A stretch of 64,000 nt of DNA from Raineya sp. (GTDB lineage: Bacteria; Bacteroidota; Bacteroidia; Cytophagales; Thermonemataceae), in assembly GCA_025454915.1 (NCBI GenBank), contig JALONN010000002.1, forward strand, positions 186,001 to 250,000, in the 5' to 3' direction. The notes beneath the pieces are model-generated. The model worked only from the letters and a program-made list of their open reading frames with translations. It had not been told where the DNA came from and made no database searches. Both the position numbers and the translations under genes were made by a program. This document shows positions 6,833 through 15,322 of this stretch, piece after piece (the stretch's first letter is position 1; each line of letters starts with the position of its first letter).

Positions 6833-9247
6833 ATGATACGCACAATTTTACTCATTATTTTTTGTTGTAGTTTCTCGTTCTTGGGTTTCTCTCAAGGAAA
6901 AATTACGGGACAAGTTAAAGATACTAAAGGGCAAAATGTAGGCTTTTCCACCATTATTTTACAAGATAAAACCACTCAAAAAGTTGTGCAGGGTAGTACA
7001 ACAGACGAAGAAGGTAAATTTACTCTTGAGAATATTCCTAATGGAATATATAAACTCACAGCTCGATTTGTCGGATATACAGACAGAATCTTGGATTCTC
7101 TTAGCATTTCAGAGACTCAAAAAGAAATTGCTCTTTCCAATATCACACTCAAAGATGACTCTGAAATCAAGGGTATTGAGGTAGTTGGACAAAAAGATCT
7201 ACTGGAGGAATTGCCTGATAGAATTGTTTATAATGCTGAAAAGGATTTAACCAATGCAGGTGGTACCGCTGCTGATGTACTTCGTAAAGCCCCTATGGTG
7301 TCTGTGGATTTGGATAACAATATTCAAATCAGAGGAAACGCCAATGTAAAGGTCTTAGTCAATGGCAAACCTTCTGCCATGATGGCAAACAATGTTGGAG
7401 AGGCTTTGAGGCAATTTCCTGCTGATATGATTAAAAAAGTAGAAGTAATCACCAATCCCTCAGCCAAATACGAAGCCGAAGGCACAGCTGGTATCATTAA
7501 CATCATTACAAAAAAGAAAACCTTGGAAGGTGTAAATGGAAGTATATTTTCTGCTGCTGGAACGAGAAATAGTAACCTATTCACTAATCTAAGTATAAAA
7601 AGAAAAAAAATAGGTACTTCATTTTCTTTTGGAGGTGGAGCTTGGTATGCTCCTTTCCGTAGTGAAACGGATAGGGATAATCTACTACCAAATTTATCTT
7701 TTTTAAATCAAGATAATGATGGAAATAATCTTGGTTTTTGGGGAAATGGTAATTGGAATACAGAATTTGATTTAAGTAACAAACATACTTTCAGTACCAA
7801 TGTTCGTTTTTCAAAAGGTGGTTACAATAGTAATTCTATCCTTTCTACAAATTTTGCAGACCAAAACTTAAATCCTCTACAACAGTTTGCAAGAGATACA
7901 GACCAAAGGTTTAACAATGGAAATACGGATATCACTGCTGACTATACACGTATATTCAAAGATTCCCGTAAAGATTGGGGGATTATCGCTCAATACAGCA
8001 GAGGTATCAACAACAACCGTTATGAGTTACTTCAAAACCCTGCTAATAGCCCAATTATCGACTATCAGGAAAGAAATAAAAATGAAGCTATCAACCAAGA
8101 ATGGTCATTTCAAACAGATTTTACTCAACCTTTAGATAGTACAAAAACTTTAGAACTGGGAGCAAGAGCTACACTAAGAAATGTAAACAGCGATTTCCGT
8201 TTAGATTTATTCGATTTCAACGAAAACAACTATGTAAACCAACCAAATCTTTCTAATATTTTTCAGTATCAACAAAATGTATTAGCTGGTTACACCGTAT
8301 TTTCTTGGAATACCAAAAAGAAACTGGGTATCAAGGCTGGTTTACGTTATGAGATGACTGATATTAATGGAGATTTTAAGTCTTCTGATACTACTATTAG
8401 TCAGAATTATGACAATTTTATCCCAAGTTTAGCCATTTCAAAGAGTTTCAACAAAATAGGGCAATTCAAAATTAGTTATAGCCGAAGAATTCAAAGACCT
8501 TATATATTTTATCTAAACCCTTATGTTAATTATGTGGATAATAAAAATATTTCTTTTGGGAATCCAGATTTAAGACCTGAACTTACCAATAATTTTGAAT
8601 TAGGTTATAGTTTTTTCAAAAAGAATACATCTTTTAATACTACTTTATATTGGAGAAATACCTCTGATATTATCAGTTCTATTAGAAGTGTTGATGACAA
8701 TGGCATTGTTTCCACCACTTTCGATAATTTTGCAACCAACAATAGTTATGGAGTAAGTATATTTGGAGGTTTTCAGTTCTTAAAGAATGGTCGTATTAAT
8801 ACAAACTTTAATGTGTATTATGTGAACCTTAATAATCAGAATGAAGGGTGGATGTATAATGGGAATGTCAATATTTCTTATAAATTCAATAAATTTTTCA
8901 GTTTACAATCATTTAGCATCATCAACTCACCTCGTATTGAGTTACAAGGGATTAGTGGAACTTGGTTTTATTATAACTTAGGATTAAGAAGAAGTTTATT
9001 TAAAGAAAAAGGTGGAATTACCTTAGGCTTAGACAATCCTTTTGCCAATGCTATGGTAATTCGCTCTAAATTTAATACAGAATCTTTTCAGTCCAATAAT
9101 ATTGTTTATCAATATAATAGAGGTATTAGAGTAAGCTTCAATTATAATTTTGGTAAAATGCAAAATGAACAAAAGAAACCTCGTAAGAAAAAAAGCCTAA
9201 ATAATGATGATATTAAACAAGGTGATGATAATGGTGGGCAGAGATAA
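6833..9247 (+). CDS. TonB-dependent outer-membrane receptor, CarboxypepD_reg-like N-domain
   Basis: The ATG at 6833 is chosen because it starts a good signal peptide (MIRTILLIIFCCSFSFLGFSQG); 62 open codons upstream look non-coding. The 804-residue product has a carboxypeptidase-regulatory-like domain (about 22-105, GKITGQVKDTKGQ), a plug domain (IRGNANVKVLVNGKPSAM; VEVITNPSAKYEAEGTAGII), and a large aromatic- and Asn-rich beta-barrel to the end. This is the outer membrane beta-barrel type common in Cytophagales. A short basic, hydrophilic tail (QKKPRKKKSLNNDD) follows the last strand, which is unusual. It takes up a ligand across the outer membrane with TonB energy; the substrate is unknown. 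It is monocistronic and ends in a bidirectional terminator. Confidence 0.88.
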   Translation: MIRTILLIIFCCSFSFLGFSQGKITGQVKDTKGQNVGFSTIILQDKTTQKVVQGSTTDEEGKFTLENIPNGIYKLTARFVGYTDRILDSLSISETQKEIALSNITLKDDSEIKGIEVVGQKDLLEELPDRIVYNAEKDLTNAGGTAADVLRKAPMVSVDLDNNIQIRGNANVKVLVNGKPSAMMANNVGEALRQFPADMIKKVEVITNPSAKYEAEGTAGIINIITKKKTLEGVNGSIFSAAGTRNSNLFTNLSIKRKKIGTSFSFGGGAWYAPFRSETDRDNLLPNLSFLNQDNDGNNLGFWGNGNWNTEFDLSNKHTFSTNVRFSKGGYNSNSILSTNFADQNLNPLQQFARDTDQRFNNGNTDITADYTRIFKDSRKDWGIIAQYSRGINNNRYELLQNPANSPIIDYQERNKNEAINQEWSFQTDFTQPLDSTKTLELGARATLRNVNSDFRLDLFDFNENNYVNQPNLSNIFQYQQNVLAGYTVFSWNTKKKLGIKAGLRYEMTDINGDFKSSDTTISQNYDNFIPSLAISKSFNKIGQFKISYSRRIQRPYIFYLNPYVNYVDNKNISFGNPDLRPELTNNFELGYSFFKKNTSFNTTLYWRNTSDIISSIRSVDDNGIVSTTFDNFATNNSYGVSIFGGFQFLKNGRINTNFNVYYVNLNNQNEGWMYNGNVNISYKFNKFFSLQSFSIINSPRIELQGISGTWFYYNLGLRRSLFKEKGGITLGLDNPFANAMVIRSKFNTESFQSNNIVYQYNRGIRVSFNYNFGKMQNEQKKPRKKKSLNNDDIKQGDDNGGQR

Positions 9248-9251
9248 TAAT

Positions 9252-9280
9252 AAAAAAGGTGAGATAATACTCACCTTTTT
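9252..9280. terminator. Bidirectional rho-independent terminator
   Basis: AAAAAGGTGAG and CTCACCTTTTT form an 11-bp stem with a 6-base loop between the convergent TonB receptor and sensor genes. A/T runs on both sides allow termination in both directions. Confidence 0.85.
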
Positions 9281-11254
9281 CTATGAATTTGTTATTTGAA
9301 GTGTTGCTACTAACAATCGTTCTTTACCTGTTTCAAATACTTTGGTTTGCATTTCTACTATAGATTGAATTCCATTTTTGGAAAAGGCTCGTATTTGTTT
9401 TAATTCTTTAGTGGTTGTACTTTCTCCTCTGCGTGTTCTGTTTGCTGCAAAATCAGTTCGTATTTCATCAGGAGACATTTCTAAAAGTGTTCTAATACTT
9501 GTGTCATTCAATTCTCCATAATCATAACTAAATATAGACTCTGTTTGTCTGTTTACAAACTTTATAATTCCTTTTTCATCATAAACCACAATTGGACTAA
9601 GGATATTATCTAAAATTTGTTTCATTTTAAATAATTCTTTTTCAGCAATATCTAAGTTTTTAGATAATTCCTCTTGACCTACAACCAAGCTTTCTGCATT
9701 CAATCTAAGCATTTCTTCTTGTTCTTTAATGGACTCTGTTTTAGATTGCATATCTAATAAGAGTACACGAGTTGCATCATTGGAAAATGCAGACATAATA
9801 GTAGAGGCTGTTACTTCTGCAATACTTTTTAAGAAATCAATTTGGTGTGGTAAGAAATCATCAAAACTTGCCAGTTCCACAACCCCTATTACTTCTTCAT
9901 TATACTGTAAAGGCACTATTAACAAACTCTTGGGTTGTAAATTTCCTAAACCAGAAGTAATCATCATATAGTCTTGTGGGATTTGTTTGATGTGTACAAT
10001 TCCGCCTTCCAAAAAGGCTTGCCCCAATAATCCTTCACCTAATTTTATCTTTTTCTGCAAACTCTTTTGTTTGTTATAAGCATATGCTCCTTTCAATTCT
10101 AAAAAGGGTTCTTTATCATTTTTATTTAAAACAAATATTCCTCCCTGATTAATTTTCAGATACTTTACACATTCTGAAATAATTTCTGTACATAACACTT
10201 CAATATTATCATTATTTCTACGCAAAATATCTGAAAATTTGGCAAGACCTGCTGTAGCCCATGCTCTTAATTGTTCTTGCTCATATACAGCTTTCAAACT
10301 GTTTTTCATATCCATTAATGATGTTCCCAAAGAGCCTGTTCCTTCAAATACTAATATTTCAGAGTCGAAGCGACCATTACCAACATCCAAAGCAAATGTT
10401 TCGATTTCTTGTAGGTTCACAATTAAGTCATTGGTAGACCTTACCATTGTATTCAACTCATCACCAGCTTCTTCCAATTTTGCAGGAATATCTCCTTTGG
10501 CAAGCGTTTTTAGAGCATCTCTCATACGACGGATTCTACGCAAAATATCCAAGATAAGCAATGAACCAATTGTTGCAGCAAGAGCAACAGCGACAAAAAA
10601 CTCAATAGATATAATCCAAGGTCTATAACCCTCTAACTCTTTGTATGCTGCATCATAATCCTGCTGAAGATTATCTTGTAGGTTAATAATGTCTATTGTT
10701 GTTTTTTTAATATCATTGACAATAGAAGCAATATCAGACTGAAGTGTTTTTTGTAGTTTTTGTGTTATATTATCAATCCCTACAATTTGTTTTCTTTTAG
10801 CGTAGATATTCCGTAATTGATTGATTTCTCGCTTTAAATTACCAATCTGATTATCTACTTTGGAAAATAAAACGATTAATGTGTTGTTACCAGATTTTTC
10901 TGTATATGATTTTAGTGCATTTAAATCAGCTTTGAGTTTATCCATTAAAGCATCATATTCATCTAAAAAGCTTTCGTCATTAAACAAGAATGCTTTTTCC
11001 AAAGCCACAATCCCTGCATCAACCTTATCTGTTACTTCTGATGCATAAAATCGAGTAGGAGCTATTTGCTGAATAATTATGTTTCGATTCTCAACCATTC
11101 TACTCCATTGATAATTAGCACCTTGAATTAGAATAAATGAAATAACAGCCATTGAAAGGAACCCTCCTGTAAGTCTTCCTTGAATGGTTGTAAAATCTAC
11201 TCTAAAATAATATAATATTCTTTTAAAGATATTCTTCTTTTTGACTTCACTCAT
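9281..11254 (-). CDS. HAMP-GAF-PAS sensor protein without output domain
   Basis: A 657-residue membrane sensor. Membrane spans at about 29-49 and 213-235 flank a roughly 165-residue, mainly helical extracytoplasmic region of four-helix-bundle type. A HAMP linker follows (about 236-290, IRRMRDALKTLAKGDIP), then a GAF domain (about 345-495, with GEGLLGQAF and VPLQYNEEVIGVVELAS), a coiled coil, and a PAS domain (about 545-655, SPIVVYDEKGIIKFVNRQTE). The chain stops after PAS. There is no histidine kinase, GGDEF, MCP signalling or phosphatase domain, so it must signal by binding a partner. Proteins of this build are frequent in gliding Cytophagales. Its partner is not identifiable here. Confidence 0.8.
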   Translation of the reverse strand: MSEVKKKNIFKRILYYFRVDFTTIQGRLTGGFLSMAVISFILIQGANYQWSRMVENRNIIIQQIAPTRFYASEVTDKVDAGIVALEKAFLFNDESFLDEYDALMDKLKADLNALKSYTEKSGNNTLIVLFSKVDNQIGNLKREINQLRNIYAKRKQIVGIDNITQKLQKTLQSDIASIVNDIKKTTIDIINLQDNLQQDYDAAYKELEGYRPWIISIEFFVAVALAATIGSLLILDILRRIRRMRDALKTLAKGDIPAKLEEAGDELNTMVRSTNDLIVNLQEIETFALDVGNGRFDSEILVFEGTGSLGTSLMDMKNSLKAVYEQEQLRAWATAGLAKFSDILRRNNDNIEVLCTEIISECVKYLKINQGGIFVLNKNDKEPFLELKGAYAYNKQKSLQKKIKLGEGLLGQAFLEGGIVHIKQIPQDYMMITSGLGNLQPKSLLIVPLQYNEEVIGVVELASFDDFLPHQIDFLKSIAEVTASTIMSAFSNDATRVLLLDMQSKTESIKEQEEMLRLNAESLVVGQEELSKNLDIAEKELFKMKQILDNILSPIVVYDEKGIIKFVNRQTESIFSYDYGELNDTSIRTLLEMSPDEIRTDFAANRTRRGESTTTKELKQIRAFSKNGIQSIVEMQTKVFETGKERLLVATLQITNS

Positions 11255-11283
11255 AAACCAAAATTAATCCTAATAATAAAATA

Positions 11284-12060
11284 TTATTTCCCTGTATAAT
11301 TGGGTTTTCTTTTTTGTAAAAAAGCTTGTACACCTTCTGTAAAATCTTCTGTTTTAAAATTAGCTCCTTGATTATCAGCTTCTAATTCCAATGTTTTTTC
11401 TAGTGTCCCTTCAAAGCCTTCTCTCAAATTAGCCTTCGTATGTTTGATTGCTATGAAAGGTCCTGTTGCCAAACGCTCACTAATTTCATCTACTACTTTG
11501 TCCAACATCTCATCTGTACATACTCTATTAATCAAACGAAGATTATAAGCATCTTCAGCACTAAAAATACTTGCCAAACTCATCAATTCAAATGCTTTAT
11601 AATAACCTATACGTCTTGCAAGGAAAAAAGCTCCTCCTCCATCACTCGAAAGAGCAATATTTGTAAAAATTTGGCTAAAACGAGTATCTTCAGATGCAAA
11701 GAGCATATCACACGCCAATGCCAAATTAAATCCTAAACCTACACAAACTCCCCTTACTTTAGCAATAATTGGAATATTTGTGTTGTGCATAGCCAAAATA
11801 AGAGGATTTACACACTCTTTTAGATATTTTGTAACACCTGACATCAATTCTGCCCCTCCTGCTACTAAATCAGCACCACTACAAAAGTCTTTTCCTTCAC
11901 CTGTAAGTACAATGACTTTTGTTCCATCTGTTTCACTTTGTATAATAGCTTGATGTATATCCAAAACCATTTGTTTTGTAAGAGCATTTTTGCGACTTGT
12001 GTTGTTAAGACTAATGGTTTTTATAGAATCTTTGTTACTTACAATTACTAAATCAGACAT
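11284..12060 (-). CDS. Enoyl-CoA hydratase/isomerase family protein
   Basis: A 258-residue crotonase-fold protein. Visible motifs are SLNNTSRKNALTKQMV at the N-terminus, the DFCSGADL oxyanion-hole segment, VRGVCVGLGFNLALACDMLFASE, and the C-terminal FLQKRKPNYTGK. The usual second catalytic Glu region reads NIALSSDGGGAFFLARRIG: Asp takes the position around residue 136 where hydratases have Glu, and this is also seen in PaaG-type isomerases. It is therefore likely an enoyl-CoA isomerase or hydratase of fatty-acid or phenylacetate-type degradation, exact substrate unknown. It lies 29 bases upstream of the sensor gene on the same strand. Confidence 0.85.
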   Translation of the reverse strand: MSDLVIVSNKDSIKTISLNNTSRKNALTKQMVLDIHQAIIQSETDGTKVIVLTGEGKDFCSGADLVAGGAELMSGVTKYLKECVNPLILAMHNTNIPIIAKVRGVCVGLGFNLALACDMLFASEDTRFSQIFTNIALSSDGGGAFFLARRIGYYKAFELMSLASIFSAEDAYNLRLINRVCTDEMLDKVVDEISERLATGPFIAIKHTKANLREGFEGTLEKTLELEADNQGANFKTEDFTEGVQAFLQKRKPNYTGK

Positions 12061-12182
12061 AATTTTATAGTATAGTTTGTTTGGCTACAATTTAGTTATA
12101 GAAATTGATTTTCTAATGATTAAACTACTAAAATATTAGTTTTTAATGAAATCTTTTCGGCAGGATTTTTTATTTTTTGTAT

Positions 12183-13550
12183 TTATGATATGGCATCTAC
12201 ACAATTTAAGGCTGTTTGAACTGCTCCTTCCATAAAACCTTGCCATTCTCCAATATATTCACCAGCAAAAAGAATATTTTTAAAAGGCTGAGCTAAAATA
12301 TTTTTCAACCCAAACCATTGATTTATGTTATAAATAGCATATGCTCCTTGTGTATAGATATCTGTTCCCCAATAGTAGGAAACTCCTTGTTCAAATAATT
12401 GTTGCTTATCTCCAAAAATTGGTTTTAAGGCTTCTATAACATATTTTGCTTGTTGGGTTTTATTCATTCGGCTTAAAAGAAAAGCTTTATCACCTGTTGC
12501 ATAAGATGTCAATATTCCTTTTTCACTATTATTTTGTTTTTGACTTGTATGAAAAATAAAATGTGATACACTATCTGTATTCACAGCAAAATCATCTCTA
12601 TTCCAAAATCTTTCTTTAAATAATAATTGTGTTTTTATAATACGAGAGTATAATAATTGGCTAATAGCCTCTTGTTTCAAATGAGGTAAATGGGGTTGCC
12701 AATGAATGTTGGAAATAGCAAATGTGGGAAGTGTACAAATAATTTTATGCCCCTCAAAAAATGTTTTATCATCACAAATAACCTTGACTTTTTGGTTTTC
12801 CTGAATAATAGTACTTACTTTTTTATTTAATAAAATATTTTCTTTAGCTATTTTTTCAGACAAAGCATTAATAATTTGCGAATTTCCTCCTACAATCTGG
12901 TAATCCATTTCATTGAAATCACTGGACTCTGCATACTCAGAAAGAGCTGCATAAGCAGAGACTTGTCTAATACTTTCACCAAAATCTGTACTATCATTTA
13001 GTTCTCGTATCAGTAATTCTTGTTCTGGTATTCCATTTTCCATCAAAAAACGCCACCAGCTAACAGTATCTAACTTTTTTTTCTCTTTCTCAGATAGTTT
13101 TTCAAAATTCTTAAATATTTGTTTCATTTTCTCTTCCCAAGCCGAATCTATCTGAGTCTGCTTGGATTGCATATGTTGCTCTTGGAGTAATAAGTCAATT
13201 TTATATTGATGCTTAATAGTTTTCAAACCAAGCTCATCACATAATTTTCTTATTTCTTTGTGAGACTCTCCTATCCATTCTGCTCCCAATTCTGCATATA
13301 AATTAGGCGTCTCTGAAAAAGAATAAGTAAATATTCTTCCACCTATTCTGTTACGAGCCTCCAAAACTATAACCTTGAAGCCCTTTTTTGAAAGTTTATA
13401 TGCAGCTGTTAGTCCTGCTATACCCGCTCCCAAAATCAAGACTGTATCTCCCTTTTTTAAGGGTTCTATTTGAGCATTTGCCAAAGTTGTACTCAAAAGA
13501 CTTCCAATGGTTAGCAATCCTGTCTTTTTTAGAAAATCTCGGCGTTGCAT
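12183..13550 (-). CDS. Tat-exported flavin amine oxidase
   Basis: A 455-residue FAD-dependent amine oxidase. The N-terminus MQRRDFLKKTGLLTIGS is a twin-arginine leader (Arg3-Arg4), so the folded flavoprotein is probably sent to the periplasm. The FAD-binding Rossmann motif GAGIAG starts at residue 41, followed by VIVLEARNRIGGR; the C-terminal flavin contact is NILFAGEYIGEWQGFMEGA. These are hallmarks of monoamine oxidase/tryptophan-2-monooxygenase-type enzymes, which oxidise amines or amino acids to imines, releasing H2O2. The gene starts 41 bases after the end of the ligand-gated channel gene on the same strand, so the two are probably co-transcribed. Substrate is unknown. Confidence 0.87.
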   Translation of the reverse strand: MQRRDFLKKTGLLTIGSLLSTTLANAQIEPLKKGDTVLILGAGIAGLTAAYKLSKKGFKVIVLEARNRIGGRIFTYSFSETPNLYAELGAEWIGESHKEIRKLCDELGLKTIKHQYKIDLLLQEQHMQSKQTQIDSAWEEKMKQIFKNFEKLSEKEKKKLDTVSWWRFLMENGIPEQELLIRELNDSTDFGESIRQVSAYAALSEYAESSDFNEMDYQIVGGNSQIINALSEKIAKENILLNKKVSTIIQENQKVKVICDDKTFFEGHKIICTLPTFAISNIHWQPHLPHLKQEAISQLLYSRIIKTQLLFKERFWNRDDFAVNTDSVSHFIFHTSQKQNNSEKGILTSYATGDKAFLLSRMNKTQQAKYVIEALKPIFGDKQQLFEQGVSYYWGTDIYTQGAYAIYNINQWFGLKNILAQPFKNILFAGEYIGEWQGFMEGAVQTALNCVDAIS

Positions 13551-13591
13551 AAGCTTATAAGTTTTAAATACATTTGATTAGTAAATCAATA

Positions 13592-14533
13592 TTAATCCAG
13601 AGCCATAATAATTGAAGCTAAATTAAAAATGAAATAAATAGAACCTAAAATCCAAGCCACCAGTCTATCTGTATTATTAGACAATTTATCTTGTCCATCA
13701 TCATCCTGACGAAGAGAAAGAGCCGAAAATGCAATAATTACAAAAATCATGATGAATGTTAGTCCATGTAGTGTATCAACAATGGTAAGTGTTGAGGTTT
13801 CTGGCAAGTAGCTATCTATTACGTATTTATTTCCAACTGCAGCAAACAATCCTCCCACAGGCAATCCAAAACGTGGTTCAGCATGGCTTGGGTCAATAAA
13901 AAATGTCACAAATGAAATGGCAAAAGCTACATACATTCCTAAAAAAAGCTTAAAAAAAAGCCCCCAAGCATCTCGTTCAATAGTAATATCTACCAAAAAC
14001 TGAGAGTAATCAGATTCAGGTTTCTTTTGAGTATTATCTCCAAAAGCTGTATTATAATGTCCAATACTATTGGTGATTTTAAAGCTTGTTATTTTCCAGC
14101 CATCAACCTCTAATTTAGGGTCATAAGATTCTCCTAAAGTGTCAGGAACAAAAATTAAGTCTTTTGTTGTAAACTGTGGATTTTCTACTTTTATTCTAAG
14201 TTTTTGTTTATCAAATGGAAAGTTGTGAAGTTCCCATCTTTGTTTCATAACAGATTTGATTTTAAGTTGTAACCAACCTTTTCCTTGGAGACTATCAGCA
14301 ATAATATTATCAATTTTATATTCTTTAGCGTCTGGCAATTCTACTGCATCTGTAGGCTTTTCTATAGGTTTTTTGTGAATCATCCACAACCAAAAACGAG
14401 CTGTGTATTGCTCTTCAATAAAGTCTAAATCATGCAAACTAATAATATAACATCCAATTTTTACTGTATCTGTTTGGGCTTTTAGTCCCTGTGTAAAAAA
14501 TAAAAAAAACAATAGGATTATTAGTTTCTTCAT
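13592..14533 (-). CDS. Pentameric ligand-gated ion channel homologue (GLIC/ELIC-like)
   Basis: A 313-residue protein with the full plan of a prokaryotic Cys-loop-type channel. A signal peptide (about 1-20) precedes a beta-rich extracellular domain (about 21-190) and four membrane spans: M1 about 191-214, M2 221-244, M3 251-274, M4 291-312. Family marks are the FPFDKQ motif at 105-110 (the pro-loop counterpart of FPFDxQ), DGWKITSF near 144, the strand-to-M1 junction VDITIERDAWGLFFK, and an M2-M3 loop with LPETSTLTIVDTL that parallels GLIC's LPxxPYTTVIDQ. As in other bacterial members, the loop cysteines are absent. It should sit in the inner membrane with the sensor domain in the periplasm. 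Ligand and ion selectivity are unknown. Confidence 0.83.
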   Translation of the reverse strand: MKKLIILLFFLFFTQGLKAQTDTVKIGCYIISLHDLDFIEEQYTARFWLWMIHKKPIEKPTDAVELPDAKEYKIDNIIADSLQGKGWLQLKIKSVMKQRWELHNFPFDKQKLRIKVENPQFTTKDLIFVPDTLGESYDPKLEVDGWKITSFKITNSIGHYNTAFGDNTQKKPESDYSQFLVDITIERDAWGLFFKLFLGMYVAFAISFVTFFIDPSHAEPRFGLPVGGLFAAVGNKYVIDSYLPETSTLTIVDTLHGLTFIMIFVIIAFSALSLRQDDDGQDKLSNNTDRLVAWILGSIYFIFNLASIIMALD

Positions 14534-14705
14534 AATCAGGTTTTATCTAGAATGGGTTATTACAAATGTGTCGAATTTATATCACAAACTCAATCGAAAT
14601 ATAATTTTTTTTTAATTACACACTACTTATAAATTTTACGTACAAAGCACCTTTCTTTATAACCATATACTATTTCATCAATTATTCATCTAAAAATAAA
14701 TATTT

Positions 14706-15182
14706 ATGAAAAATATGATTGAAGTTAAATGGGCATTTATTTTTATAATGATGACCTTTTTGTGGATGTTACTTGAAAAAGCAACTGGTTTACATGATGT
14801 AAATATAGAAAAACATCCTATTTACACTAATTTTATTGCTATTCCAGCTATTGCTATTTATGTATTTGCTTTATTGGATAAACGTAAAAACTATTATGAA
14901 GGTTATATGTCTTATAAACAGGGTGTTATTACAGGGTTGATTATTACATTTATAGTCACACTACTTACACCTCTATCTCAATATATTATCTTAACTTTTA
15001 TTACTCCCGATTTTTTTACTAATGCGATAAATTTTGCTGTAGAAAATAAAAAAATGACTTTGATAGAAGCTCAAGAATTTTTTAGTTTAAAAAACTATAT
15101 TTTTCAAAGTTTGATTGGAGCCCCTGTTATGGGTATTCTTACGACTCTAATCGTATCGATTACCACAAAAAAACTAAAATAG
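14706..15182 (+). CDS. DUF4199 family membrane protein
   Basis: A 158-residue integral membrane protein with four predicted spans (about 8-24, 39-57, 73-95, 135-153). It shows the DUF4199 pattern: an N-terminal EVKWAFIFIMMTFLWMLLEK span, a charged DKRKN turn, then YMSYKQGVITGLIITFI. DUF4199 proteins are Bacteroidota-specific and of unknown function. The gene stands alone between the channel gene (divergent) and a strong terminator. Confidence 0.75.
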   Translation: MKNMIEVKWAFIFIMMTFLWMLLEKATGLHDVNIEKHPIYTNFIAIPAIAIYVFALLDKRKNYYEGYMSYKQGVITGLIITFIVTLLTPLSQYIILTFITPDFFTNAINFAVENKKMTLIEAQEFFSLKNYIFQSLIGAPVMGILTTLIVSITTKKLK

Positions 15183-15253
15183 ATAATACAAATTATATTC
15201 ATAAAAATTTATTTATCATAATATATAAAATACATTTTGTCTATTAATTTTTT

Positions 15254-15283
15254 AAAGCAAGGAATGCATTCCTTGCTTTTTTT
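15254..15283 (+). terminator. Rho-independent terminator after DUF4199 gene
   Basis: The perfect 20-base palindrome GCAAGGAATGCATTCCTTGC (15257-15276) is preceded by AAA and followed by a run of seven T. It lies 72 bases after the DUF4199 stop and just before the histidine kinase gene. Confidence 0.85.
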
Positions 15284-15322
15284 GTGTTTTTTTAATAGCT
15301 TTTGAATCCGATTACGCCTTAT

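Noticed and set aside
10239..10628. 129-codon plus-strand frame
   Set aside because: It is antisense to the HAMP-GAF sensor and resembles no protein; a shadow frame.
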